From Gammaproteobacteria bacterium (GTDB lineage: Bacteria > Pseudomonadota > Gammaproteobacteria > Pseudomonadales > Halieaceae), in assembly GCA_009937065.1 (NCBI GenBank), contig JAACDF010000061.1, positions 1 to 36,554 on the forward strand: a stretch of DNA of 36,554 nucleotides, in the 5' to 3' direction. The number at the start of each line of letters is the position of its first letter. Position 1 is the stretch's first letter. This document shows positions 7,736-16,039 of the stretch, one piece after another. The notes beneath the pieces are model-generated. The model was not told where the DNA came from. It worked only from the letters and a program-made list of their open reading frames with translations, and did no database searches. The position numbers and the translations under genes are program-made.

Positions 7736-7951
7736 TTAATACAAACGCTGACGCTTGCGGTTTTCCCGCGACATTTTCTTAAGGTGGCGCTTAACGGCTG
7801 CTGCTGCAGCACGCTTACGAACCGTGGTTGGCTTTTCGTAGTGCTCGCGCTTGCGAACTTCAGCCAATAGACCGGCTTTCTCGCACGAACGCTTGAATCG
7901 GCGTAAAGCAACGTCGAAGGGCTCGTTCTCTTTTACCTTTACTGAAGGCAT
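7736..7951 (-). CDS. rpsU: Small ribosomal subunit protein bS21
   Basis: This 71-residue, very basic protein starts [20 protein letters not shown] and ends [10 protein letters not shown], the full-length bS21 pattern. bS21 joins the 30S subunit near the anti-Shine-Dalgarno end of 16S rRNA and helps initiation. It is the first gene of the leftward macromolecular synthesis operon. The promoter should lie in 7952-8088, shared divergently with tsaD. Confidence 0.98.
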   Translation of the reverse strand: MPSVKVKENEPFDVALRRFKRSCEKAGLLAEVRKREHYEKPTTVRKRAAAAAVKRHLKKMSRENRKRQRLY

Positions 7952-8088
7952 TAAACTAATCCTATCGTTTCCTGATTAGCGGGTAGTCGCTACATCAAAT
8001 TTAGGGGCGCGCAGTATAGGTAGGCCAGCGACGTTTTGCAAAGGCTTACATCGTGCTAACTTCCACATTTTTTGAGAGACGCTGAATT

Positions 8089-9132
8089 TTGGTTGTTTTG
8101 GGATTGGAAACGAGTTGCGATGAGACAGGCGTTGCGCTGTATGACACTCAGCGAGGTTTATTGTCCGAAGCTCTTTATTCTCAAGTGGCCTTGCACGCTG
8201 AGTACGGTGGGGTGGTGCCAGAGTTGGCATCTAGGGACCATATCCGAAAGACTTTACCGCTCATCGACCGCGTGCTGTCAGACGCTTTGCTGGACAAAAC
8301 CGATATTGACGCGGTTGCTTACACTTCGGGCCCTGGACTGCTTGGTGCGCTTATCGTGGGTGCAACCGTCGCTCGATCCATCGCCGCGGGACTGGGAATT
8401 CCCTCTCTGGGTGTTCACCACATGGAAGGCCATCTTATGGCGCCTCTTTTATCAGACGAGCCTCCCGCCTACCCGTTCGTAGCGCTACTGGTATCTGGCG
8501 GACACACTCAGCTCATTCGAGCAGATGCTTTCGGGGAGTATCGACTTCTAGGAGAATCTGTCGATGATGCCGCGGGTGAGGCTTTTGATAAGACGGCGAA
8601 ACTACTCGACTTGCCTTATCCGGGTGGCCCGCATGTGGCAGCCTTGGCGCAAACAGGCAATCCAGATCGTTTCGAGTTTCCCAGACCAATGGTCAAGCAT
8701 CCGGGGCTAGACTTAAGTTTTTCGGGGCTAAAAACCCACGTGGGGACATGCATTAAACAGCTATCAGAAGCCGGTGCACTTGATGAACAGTCGAGGGCCG
8801 ACGTTGCTCGCTGCTTTGAAGAAGCGGTGGTGGACACGTTACTAATCAAATGCAGAAGAGCGCTTAAACAGGAGGGAATATCTACCCTCGTCATGGCAGG
8901 CGGCGTCAGTGCAAACCGACGGTTGCGTGAGCGCTTGGCAGATGCTCTCGGAAAAGATGGTGCGCAGGTGATTTATCCGGCGCCAAGTCTTTGTACCGAT
9001 AACGGTGCCATGATTGCTTATGCAGGTGCGCTACGTCTTTCTCAAGGGGAGCACGATTCTGATTTACCATCGGTACGCGCGCGCTGGCCAATCACCGAGC
9101 TGGCGCCCCCTATTAATGGTGGAGTCGCATGA
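8089..9132 (+). CDS. tsaD: tRNA threonylcarbamoyladenosine transferase subunit TsaD
   Basis: TsaD transfers the threonylcarbamoyl group to A37 of ANN-decoding tRNAs, with TsaB and TsaE. The protein starts [15 protein letters not shown] and carries the metal-binding HMEGH motif with His111 and His115, the same positions as in E. coli. The nucleotide-binding segments [10 protein letters not shown] and [15 protein letters not shown] are also present. The only start that fits the conserved N-terminus is TTG at 8089; no in-frame ATG or GTG lies nearby and the Shine-Dalgarno is weak, so translation may be low. It diverges from rpsU and overlaps folB by 4 nt. Confidence 0.97.
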   Translation: MVVLGLETSCDETGVALYDTQRGLLSEALYSQVALHAEYGGVVPELASRDHIRKTLPLIDRVLSDALLDKTDIDAVAYTSGPGLLGALIVGATVARSIAAGLGIPSLGVHHMEGHLMAPLLSDEPPAYPFVALLVSGGHTQLIRADAFGEYRLLGESVDDAAGEAFDKTAKLLDLPYPGGPHVAALAQTGNPDRFEFPRPMVKHPGLDLSFSGLKTHVGTCIKQLSEAGALDEQSRADVARCFEEAVVDTLLIKCRRALKQEGISTLVMAGGVSANRRLRERLADALGKDGAQVIYPAPSLCTDNGAMIAYAGALRLSQGEHDSDLPSVRARWPITELAPPINGGVA

Positions 9133-9488
9133 ACGGGATCGTAAGGATTCGCGGGCTGCAGCCTGAAGCGGTGATAGGCTGTTATGACTGGGAGCGCACG
9201 ATAAAACAGCGCCTCGAAATTGATTTAGAGTTGACGGCAGATTTTAGTTTGGCGGCTCAGACAGACGATCTCAGGCATGCGCTCGACTATGCCGCGATAT
9301 CAGATCACGTGATATCGTTCGTTTCTAAGTCACAGTTTGAATTGCTCGAAGCTTTGTCCAAAGCGATTATCGATGAGATTTTTACGTGCTGGCCCGTGAG
9401 CCAGGTCACGGTGCATATCGATAAACCAGGCGCGGTGGCGGCGGCCTCGGGCGTTGGCGTATCACTGACTTTGACGCGTGACGACTAA
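9129..9488 (+). CDS. folB: Dihydroneopterin aldolase
   Basis: FolB cleaves 7,8-dihydroneopterin to 6-hydroxymethyl-dihydropterin and glycolaldehyde in folate synthesis. The 119-residue protein has family hallmarks: [20 protein letters not shown] at the N-terminus, the DYAAISDHV segment, the [15 protein letters not shown] helix and a late VHIDKPGAV strand. The start ATG overlaps the tsaD stop (ATGA) and GGTGGAG precedes it, so translation is coupled. The end overlaps the convergent cca gene by 4 nt. Confidence 0.96.
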   Translation: MNGIVRIRGLQPEAVIGCYDWERTIKQRLEIDLELTADFSLAAQTDDLRHALDYAAISDHVISFVSKSQFELLEALSKAIIDEIFTCWPVSQVTVHIDKPGAVAAASGVGVSLTLTRDD

Positions 9489-10591
9489 CGTGAATAGAGC
9501 GCATTAAGCTGTCGCATACGCTCTGCCGACATTGCCGTTTTTATCTCAGGCCCTTTTAATCCTCGATTGGCGAATTGCTCGCCGCTAATACCTGCCACTA
9601 ATTGATAGCCCTGCTCGATGCGGGATATTTGCGGCTCGTCAAAGGATTCGTCGATAGCCCCGAGGACCAACAATCCATCGGTCAGTTGAGAGCCCTGCCT
9701 AAATGCATCAAAGTGCTCAAGAAACGCCAGCGCAGCTTCAGCACTTTTAGGCGGCTTACCCCGACAAGCATGAACGCGCTCGCATAATTGACCATATCGC
9801 TTTGGGACCTTGATCGAGGGCGTGGTGGCTTGCCCATTCTCCATTGCAGACGATGCGATTCCAGCCCAGCGATGAAAGCTACTAGGGGAGTTTATAGCTA
9901 CTAAGTCGAGTGCATCGAGCGAACATTCGGAGACCGTGAAGGGGAAAATAACGCTGTCCGCATTCAGAGACCTTATAATCGCAAAATAGATCCGTGGTGA
10001 TTTCTCAGCGAGTGCTTTTTCTGTCTCCCGCCATACTCGATCTGGCGCCAGTGTCGGTAACTCGCCGCGCGCGACAATATCGCGCATGAGCGCCATCGTT
10101 TCTTTGGCCACCGTGAAGCCTAGGTGGTGGTACCTTGCAGCAAATCGACAGGTGCGTAGCACCCGTAAAGGGTCTTCTGAGAAATTGGCGGAGACGTGTC
10201 GCAAGACTTTTGCATCGAGGTCCCTTTGACCCCCGTGAGGATCGATGATTTCGCCATTATCATCCATTGCCATGGCGTTAATGGTTAGATCACGTCGAAG
10301 CAGATCTTCTTCTAGTGTGACGGACGGATCCGCATGCACGGCAAAGCCATGGTAACCCCGGCCTGACTTTCGCTCGGTTCTCGCCAGAGCAAATTCTTCC
10401 CCTGTTAGCGGATGGAGAAAAACGGGGAAATCGGCCCCGACTTGCTTAAATCCTGATGAGACGAGTGTCTCAGGTGTCGCGCCAACCACGACCCAGTCCG
10501 TCTCGCTATGGGGGTAGTTCAACAATGAGTCCCTCACAGCGCCACCGACCTTGTAGACGCGAGCTGTTGGTGCTGAGTCAAATGTCGTCAT
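9485..10591 (-). CDS. cca: CCA-adding tRNA nucleotidyltransferase, short form without HD domain
   Basis: This enzyme builds or repairs the 3'-CCA end of tRNA. The class II nucleotidyltransferase motifs are visible: KVGGAVRDSLL, TDWVVVG, RRDLTINAMAMDD and EDPLRVLRTCRFAARY. The E. coli enzyme (412 residues) has a C-terminal HD phosphohydrolase domain; this 368-residue protein shows no HD-type motif there. The first residue of the usual metal-binding DxD is Glu here (E30-T-D32). The ATG at 10591 shares one base with the apaH stop (TAATG) and is preferred over an in-frame ATG at 10603 inside apaH. Confidence 0.95.
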   Translation of the reverse strand: MTTFDSAPTARVYKVGGAVRDSLLNYPHSETDWVVVGATPETLVSSGFKQVGADFPVFLHPLTGEEFALARTERKSGRGYHGFAVHADPSVTLEEDLLRRDLTINAMAMDDNGEIIDPHGGQRDLDAKVLRHVSANFSEDPLRVLRTCRFAARYHHLGFTVAKETMALMRDIVARGELPTLAPDRVWRETEKALAEKSPRIYFAIIRSLNADSVIFPFTVSECSLDALDLVAINSPSSFHRWAGIASSAMENGQATTPSIKVPKRYGQLCERVHACRGKPPKSAEAALAFLEHFDAFRQGSQLTDGLLVLGAIDESFDEPQISRIEQGYQLVAGISGEQFANRGLKGPEIKTAMSAERMRQLNALYSR

Positions 10592-11403
10592 TAGCAGTTG
10601 CACCGATAGAAGGTTCTGGATTCAAGCGCCATGAGCGTCATTTTATTTCCCCAGACACAGCCCGTATCGAGTCCAATAACATTTGTCGAATCGGTTACCC
10701 CATCGAGCGATGCCCAATGACCAAAAATCACGAGGTCGTCTTTTGTACGCCTACTCTCATGGCTAAACCAGGGAGCCACTTTTTTGCCTTTTAGTGTATT
10801 AGCTTGGGGCGTCGAACCCTTGCTGACCAGGTCTAACTTCCCCTTCTTTGTGCAATAGCGCATCCGAGTGAGGTAGTTGGTAATGACTCGGAGTCGGGTC
10901 AGGCCTTTGAGATCTTCGCTCCACGCAATAGGGTCATTGCCATACATGGCATTAAAAAAGCTGATGCAATTAGGCCCTTGCAGAACGGTCTCTACCTCCG
11001 CCGCGCGCTTTAGCGCTTCGCTAATAGACCACATGGGGGGAATGCCCGCATGTACCACCGTGACACCGTGCTCGTGGTGTATCAGTGGCTGATGGTGCAG
11101 CCATGTAACTAGTTTTTCTCTATCGGGCGCTTCCAGAATGTCATCAAAATTATCTGACTTACTCATATTGCGGATGCCCGCTGATACGGCCATCAGGTGT
11201 AGATCGTGATTGCCAAGCACAACGACGGCGTTGTCACGTCGTTCATGGAACCAGCGCAGTGTTGCTAGATTCTTAGGTCCGCGGTTTATCAGGTCTCCAA
11301 CACTCCAAATCACGTCCTTGTCAGGATTAAAGTGGACCTTTTTCAGCAGACACTGGAACTGTTCAAAGCACCCTTGAATGTCGCCCACCACGTAGGTCGC
11401 CAT
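10591..11403 (-). CDS. apaH: Symmetrical bis(5'-nucleosyl)-tetraphosphatase ApaH
   Basis: ApaH hydrolyses Ap4A to two ADP and also removes Np4 caps from RNA. The metallophosphatase motifs are GDIQGCFEQF (residues about 7-16), GDLINRGP and VVVLGNHDLHLMA, and the length (270) is normal for the family. It lies 57 nt after rsmA. In most related genomes apaG sits between rsmA and apaH; here only non-coding sequence remains. The apaH stop and cca start are fused (TAATG), so the two are probably translationally coupled. Confidence 0.97.
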   Translation of the reverse strand: MATYVVGDIQGCFEQFQCLLKKVHFNPDKDVIWSVGDLINRGPKNLATLRWFHERRDNAVVVLGNHDLHLMAVSAGIRNMSKSDNFDDILEAPDREKLVTWLHHQPLIHHEHGVTVVHAGIPPMWSISEALKRAAEVETVLQGPNCISFFNAMYGNDPIAWSEDLKGLTRLRVITNYLTRMRYCTKKGKLDLVSKGSTPQANTLKGKKVAPWFSHESRRTKDDLVIFGHWASLDGVTDSTNVIGLDTGCVWGNKMTLMALESRTFYRCNC

Positions 11404-11460
11404 GTTGAATCCTGTTGGTTTAGATTTGGCTCGCCTTGAGTGTAACTGCCCGGCGGAGAA

Positions 11461-12285
11461 TCAGATAGCCGCTTCGGGAAGCGCCAAGCTCAAGTCCATG
11501 AGTTGATCTAGCGTCAGTGTCTCTGCACGGCAGGCGGGATCGATACCTAGATTTTGCATGACGGCTTCGTCGATAACGTTCCGAAGATTGTTCCTCAGTG
11601 TTTTTCGGCGTTGCGCAAACGCTAATTGAACCAGCCGCCTAAGTTGCTCTCGAGAACACTCGGGTCGGTGAGAGGTCGCCTTGGGGGTCAGTCGGACGAT
11701 CGCCGATTGGACTTTGGGTTGAGGATAAAAGGCCTCTGGTGGCACGTCGAATAAATGCTCTACCTCACAATCCACCTGCGTCATAACGCTCAATCGTCCC
11801 CAGTGTTTATTACCGGGCTGCGCCGCCAATCTATCGACAACTTCTTTCTGCAACATAAAATGCATATCTCGAATAATAGGTAAGTGCGTTAAGAGCTTAA
11901 ATATTAGGGGGGTCGAAATATTATAAGGAAGGTTGCCAACAATTCTTAAATCGTTTTCCTCGTTCGATAAATCGTTAAAATCAAACTTGAGAGCATCGTA
12001 ATTGAAAAGGGTGAGGTCGCGATTGAAAAACATTACCCGCAATTGAGATTGTAAATCGCGGTCTATTTCAATGGCCTTAATGGCACAGCCGCTTTCGAAT
12101 AGCGCATCGGTTAGTGCACCTTGACCGGGGCCTATTTCGACGACGTTGTCTTCCTTGTGGGGATTGATGGCTCGGGCGATGGCAGAGATGACGCCCTGAT
12201 CGGTTAGAAAGTTTTGACCAAAACGTTTTCGGGGTGCATGGGCCTTCGGCCGCGATGCGCCGCTGCGTTTAGATGTTTTTGGCAC
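11461..12285 (-). CDS. rsmA: 16S rRNA (adenine1518/1519-N6) dimethyltransferase RsmA (KsgA)
   Basis: RsmA dimethylates two adjacent adenines at the 3' end of 16S rRNA, a late check in 30S assembly. Seen are the N-terminal KRFGQNFLTDQ motif, the S-adenosylmethionine site VVEIGPGQGALTDAL, the catalytic NLPYNIS motif and the RRKTLRNNLR segment near the C-terminus. The start codon is GTG at 12285, preceded by a basic extension, with no good Shine-Dalgarno. It lies 13 nt after the H-NS-like gene; a short inverted repeat, GTCTAA/TTAGAC (12290-12309), spans that junction. Confidence 0.97.
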   Translation of the reverse strand: MPKTSKRSGASRPKAHAPRKRFGQNFLTDQGVISAIARAINPHKEDNVVEIGPGQGALTDALFESGCAIKAIEIDRDLQSQLRVMFFNRDLTLFNYDALKFDFNDLSNEENDLRIVGNLPYNISTPLIFKLLTHLPIIRDMHFMLQKEVVDRLAAQPGNKHWGRLSVMTQVDCEVEHLFDVPPEAFYPQPKVQSAIVRLTPKATSHRPECSREQLRRLVQLAFAQRRKTLRNNLRNVIDEAVMQNLGIDPACRAETLTLDQLMDLSLALPEAAI

Positions 12286-12298
12286 TGAGGTCTAAATC

Positions 12299-12715
12299 TT
12301 AGATTAGACAGTCGTCGAGTGAGCCACCGCTTTCAACGTGGGACCTGAAGACAAAAGGCGTGCGGCCGCGTCCCGTCCATTGGTAGGTCGTACCGTCCAC
12401 GGTAATTTGATATTTAGGCGCTACCTTATTGCCTTTCTTTGGGCCAGCGGTCCGCTTAACGTTACCTTTTGGCTTCGATGTCCCGGTTATGTCGGCAGCA
12501 GATATTCCCATCTCGTCCATCATTGATTTAAGTTTCTTGACGGCCATCTCTTTCTTACGCTGTGCGCGTAATGATTCGCGCTCTTTAATGGTTTCTGCGG
12601 CGGCAGATAAATTAGCGAGGGCGCGTTCAATTTCTTGAATGCCGAGTGATTTAACTGCACGGTTAGCGGCAGCTTTTGATTTAGCAATAGATTGGAGAGC
12701 AAGTCCTTCGTTCAT
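12299..12715 (-). CDS. H-NS histone-family DNA-binding protein
   Basis: This 138-residue protein has an alpha-helical, charged N-terminal half (about residues 8-65) suited to coiled-coil oligomerisation. A basic linker (KPKGNVKRTAGPKKGNK) follows, then the H-NS DNA-binding motif YQWTGRGRTP (residues 111-120). H-NS proteins bind AT-rich DNA in the minor groove and silence genes. The gene sits between pdxA and rsmA, where none is usual, and is divergent from the patatin gene across a 119-bp AT-rich spacer. ATG 12715 has AAGG about 12 nt upstream. It could be a global nucleoid protein or a local silencer of the patatin gene. Confidence 0.88.
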   Translation of the reverse strand: MNEGLALQSIAKSKAAANRAVKSLGIQEIERALANLSAAAETIKERESLRAQRKKEMAVKKLKSMMDEMGISAADITGTSKPKGNVKRTAGPKKGNKVAPKYQITVDGTTYQWTGRGRTPFVFRSHVESGGSLDDCLI

Positions 12716-12834
12716 AAAAATGAAACCTTATTTGTCGTTTTTGTCGCGGTGTAATATTAGCGGCTTTTAAAATAAACTCATAGTTAAAATATAAGGCACA
12801 GTTTTTATAACGCGAACAAATTAAATTACTGACT

Positions 12835-13764
12835 ATGCGAAAAATTCTTTCAATTGATGGCGGTGGTATTCGAGGGATTATTCCCTCGCTTGTCTTAGAT
12901 TATCTGGAACGTGAATCCGGTAAGCCCATCTGTGAGCTGTTTGATCTGTGTGTCGGCACATCTTCGGGCGGCATCATTGCGCTTGGCCTTGCACAGGCGG
13001 ATGGATCGGGAGCACCAAAGTATTCTGCACATGATTTCGCTGACTTTTTTGAAAATAGCGGTGACAAAATATTTAAGCGGACCATATGGCGGAATATTCG
13101 CTCCGCTGGTGGTGTGCTCGATGAGCTTTATTCGGCCAAACCACTTGAGGCGTCACTTAGAAAGTATTTTTCCAGTGCACGACTGGGCGATACCTTGGGT
13201 TCGACCATGGTGACCACCTACGACATTGAGGAGAGACGGACCTTATTTCTGAAGAGTTGGCATCCGGATCACGAAACCGTGAGGTGCCGAGATGCCGCTC
13301 GAGCTACCAGCGCAGCGCCTACGTATTTCGAACCCGCACTTATCGATGTTCAAGGTAATCAGCGTGCTCTTATTGACGGTGGCGTGTTTGTAAACTCCCC
13401 GGTTGTATCAGCGTACGCAGAGGCATTGAAGCTCTACCCTAATGAGCCTTTGATGGTCGTTTCTTTGGGTACCGGCGAGCTGGTCAGACCGATCCCCTAT
13501 GAGAGCGCGAAAGATTGGGGGCAAGCCGGTTGGGTGATGCCCTTACTCGACTGTATGTTCGATGGTGCGACAAAGGCCGCCAATCATCAAATGCGCATGT
13601 TTTTGGGTGATCGATACGTTCGGTTGCAGGTGACTCTCGACGAAGCCAATGACGACATGGATGACGCCTCGCAGAAAAATATTGAAAACTTGAAGCGGAT
13701 TGCGGATCGGTTAATCAGTGAAAACGAGGCTACGCTCGGCCGCATTTTGTCGCTGAGCTCATGA
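12835..13764 (+). CDS. Patatin-like phospholipase, CapV-type
   Basis: This 309-residue protein is a complete patatin-fold lipase. The oxyanion-hole motif DGGGIRG is at residues 8-14, the nucleophile elbow GTSSG has Ser43, and the catalytic Asp is D181 in IDGG. There is no signal peptide, so it should act in the cytoplasm on membrane lipids. The motif spacing and FDLCVGTSSGGIIALGLA resemble CapV, the phospholipase effector of CBASS, but no nucleotide cyclase gene is adjacent. The leader is AT-rich with no clear Shine-Dalgarno. It faces the opposite way to the surrounding operon and its end overlaps pdxA by 6 nt. It might instead be a housekeeping phospholipase. Confidence 0.9.
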   Translation: MRKILSIDGGGIRGIIPSLVLDYLERESGKPICELFDLCVGTSSGGIIALGLAQADGSGAPKYSAHDFADFFENSGDKIFKRTIWRNIRSAGGVLDELYSAKPLEASLRKYFSSARLGDTLGSTMVTTYDIEERRTLFLKSWHPDHETVRCRDAARATSAAPTYFEPALIDVQGNQRALIDGGVFVNSPVVSAYAEALKLYPNEPLMVVSLGTGELVRPIPYESAKDWGQAGWVMPLLDCMFDGATKAANHQMRMFLGDRYVRLQVTLDEANDDMDDASQKNIENLKRIADRLISENEATLGRILSLSS

Positions 13765-14751
13765 GCGCAAATGTTGCGCGCAGGAAATTGCCTCAGTTAT
13801 CGCTGCCTTCATGCTCTGCGATGATGCCTCACCTGTGGCTGCAAGCTCCAAGGCAGTGCCGTGGTCAACCGATGTTCGGATCGTGGGCAATCCAAGAGTG
13901 ATATTGACCGATGCGCCAAAACCACGCGCCTTGAGCACTGGTAATCCTTGGTCATGAAACATGGCTAGCACAACGTCCGAATCGAGAACCTGTTTGGATG
14001 TGAAAGCTGTATCTGCGGGGAGGGGGGCGGTTACATCGATGCCACGGCGTAAAGCCTCCTCGCGTGCTGGCATGATGGTGTCAATTTCTTCACGTCCTAA
14101 ATGCCCGCTCTCACCCGCGTGGGGGTTGAGGCCTAACATGGCGATGCGAGGTTGAGCGATGCCATAAAGGCGCATCAATCCGTTATGGATGATGTCGAGC
14201 TTGCGCAGAAGGGATTCCTGAGTGATCGCGTCGGGAACGTCTCGCAAGGGGAGGTGTGTCGTCGCAAGGGCTACACGTAACCCATCGTTAACCAGCAGCA
14301 TGACGACGTCCTCGCAGCCAAAATGCTCACTGAAAAATTCGGTGTGGCCAGTAAAGTTCCAGCCACTGTCATTGATTACGGATTTTTGTACGGGTGCAGT
14401 TACGACCGCGTCGAAACCTCTGTCTTTGAGTAATTGAACCGATGTACGCAAGGTTTGCAGAACGTGGTGAGCGTTAGTCACATCGAGCACCCCTGGTTGC
14501 ACGGGGTTTGCACAGGGCGTGTGATAGACATGCACAACGCCGGGTATATGTGGCGGAGGTGTTCTGTCAGCTTGTAATTGGGTGAACTGAAGACTCATGC
14601 CAAGTGTTGAGGCACGCTGTTCAAGCACGTGCAGGTCACCAATCACCGCAATCTGCGCGTCATAAGGTGCCTGCAGTGCCCCGAGAACAACATCGGGCCC
14701 GATGCCGGCAGGCTCACCAGCCGTTACGACAAGACGGGTATGTTCCGTCAT
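13759..14751 (-). CDS. pdxA: 4-hydroxythreonine-4-phosphate dehydrogenase PdxA
   Basis: PdxA oxidises 4-phosphohydroxy-L-threonine in the DXP-dependent pathway to pyridoxal phosphate. Metal-site histidines lie in the family motifs FTGHTEFFSEHFG, LGLNPHAGESG and AMFHDQGLPVLK; the N-terminal TAGEPAGIGPDV motif is also typical. The frame is open to a TTG at 14781 inside surA, but the ATG at 14751, which gives MTEHTRLVVTAGEP and 330 residues, fits the family and lies 13 nt after surA. It ends convergently against the patatin gene. Confidence 0.96.
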   Translation of the reverse strand: MTEHTRLVVTAGEPAGIGPDVVLGALQAPYDAQIAVIGDLHVLEQRASTLGMSLQFTQLQADRTPPPHIPGVVHVYHTPCANPVQPGVLDVTNAHHVLQTLRTSVQLLKDRGFDAVVTAPVQKSVINDSGWNFTGHTEFFSEHFGCEDVVMLLVNDGLRVALATTHLPLRDVPDAITQESLLRKLDIIHNGLMRLYGIAQPRIAMLGLNPHAGESGHLGREEIDTIMPAREEALRRGIDVTAPLPADTAFTSKQVLDSDVVLAMFHDQGLPVLKARGFGASVNITLGLPTIRTSVDHGTALELAATGEASSQSMKAAITEAISCAQHLRS

Positions 14752-14764
14752 GGCAAATACATGG

Positions 14765-16039
14765 TTATTTGATGTCGACAAACGCCTCGTCGCGAATTTC
14801 TCTGAGCCAGTTGTCTAGCTCCTCTTCATATTTCGCTTCACGAAGGTAGTTTGCTATTTGGTTGCGCCTCACTTGTTCGGCGAAATCTTCGGTACGCCGT
14901 CCAGTGACCTCAAGAATATGCCAGCCAAACTCGCTGCGAACGGGCTCTGTGACGACACCGATGTCGGCGCTCGCCATCGCGGCCTCAAATTCGGGGACCA
15001 TCTGACCGGGATTAGTCCATCCCAGCTCGCCACCCTCTTGGGCTGAACCGATATCATCTGAATGCTCTTTAGCAAGATCTGCAAAGTCTTCTCCGCTATT
15101 GACACGTTCTTTGAGTCCAAGGACAAAGCTACGAGCTGCTTCGTCATCCAAAACCTCGTTGGGCGTGACCAGAATATGGCGGACATTGGTCTGCTCAACG
15201 AGCCGCTCGAGCCCACGGGCTTCGGCTAAGTGGACGAGGTGAAGCCCTGAATTGGATTGAACCTTTCCAGTGTCACCCGCCTTCAAGCTCGGAAGTATGT
15301 TGGCAAACATACTGGGGATGTCACTCAATTTTCGCCAGCCAAGATCGCCACCTTGAAACGTGTAGGGCTCTTCAACACTCACAGCTTCTGAAAAGTCAGC
15401 TCCCGCAAGAATGTTGGCGAGAACGCCATCAACGTAGTCTTCTTTTGCCGTTCGCTGCTCTGCACTATCCGATCGAGGTATTGGCAGCAACGCCTGCACC
15501 ACGCGGTATTCCGGCTCGGTCAGCGCTGTGCCTTCTTCCGTCGCCATGAAATTATCGATTTCTTTTTCAGTGATGTTGATGTCCCGCATCACGCTGCCCT
15601 GTTGCACGCGCTGAATCGCCAGTTCGTCACGGAGGCCTTCACGCATCTCGACATAATTTTGGCCATTTTGAATCAAGGCGTCTCTAAATTGCTCGAGGGT
15701 GAGGCCGTTTTGAGCTGCAATTCGCCCCATGGATTGATCAAGTTGCGCGTCAGGCACGCGGACACCGTATCGATCGGCCAATTGGAGTTGAATACTCTCC
15801 AGAATAAGTCGGTCCAACGTTTCCTGTACGACGGTTTCATCGTCAGGTAGCGTCATATTTCGCTGAACTGCCGTCGCCTTGACCTGCTCGACTCGCTCGC
15901 GCACCTCGCTCGCAAGAATGATGTCTTCGTCGACAATGGCAATGACGCTGTCGAGCTGGACAACCTGCGACCAAGCAACAGTTGGTATTGACGATGCGAA
16001 AGCGGCGAAAAGCCACCATTTGAGCTTAGCGTTTAGCAT
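14765..16039 (-). CDS. surA: Periplasmic chaperone / peptidyl-prolyl isomerase SurA
   Basis: SurA escorts unfolded outer-membrane proteins across the periplasm to the BAM complex. The 424-residue protein has a signal peptide ending VAWS-Q (about residue 24), the SurA N-domain (LDSVIAIVDEDIILASEVRE) and two parvulin domains. The first begins near residue 175 (EYRVVQALLPIP) and is more divergent. The second begins near 285, with VRHILV, GGELGWTNPGQMVPEF and FGWHILEV. It overlaps the upstream lptD by 14 nt; LptD itself is an outer-membrane client, and the pairing is conserved in gammaproteobacteria. Confidence 0.97.
   Translation of the reverse strand: MLNAKLKWWLFAAFASSIPTVAWSQVVQLDSVIAIVDEDIILASEVRERVEQVKATAVQRNMTLPDDETVVQETLDRLILESIQLQLADRYGVRVPDAQLDQSMGRIAAQNGLTLEQFRDALIQNGQNYVEMREGLRDELAIQRVQQGSVMRDINITEKEIDNFMATEEGTALTEPEYRVVQALLPIPRSDSAEQRTAKEDYVDGVLANILAGADFSEAVSVEEPYTFQGGDLGWRKLSDIPSMFANILPSLKAGDTGKVQSNSGLHLVHLAEARGLERLVEQTNVRHILVTPNEVLDDEAARSFVLGLKERVNSGEDFADLAKEHSDDIGSAQEGGELGWTNPGQMVPEFEAAMASADIGVVTEPVRSEFGWHILEVTGRRTEDFAEQVRRNQIANYLREAKYEEELDNWLREIRDEAFVDIK

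Noticed and set aside
9295-9317. CGATATCA/TGATATCG inverted repeat with 7-base spacer
   Set aside because: It lies wholly inside folB coding sequence, with no promoter context; likely chance.
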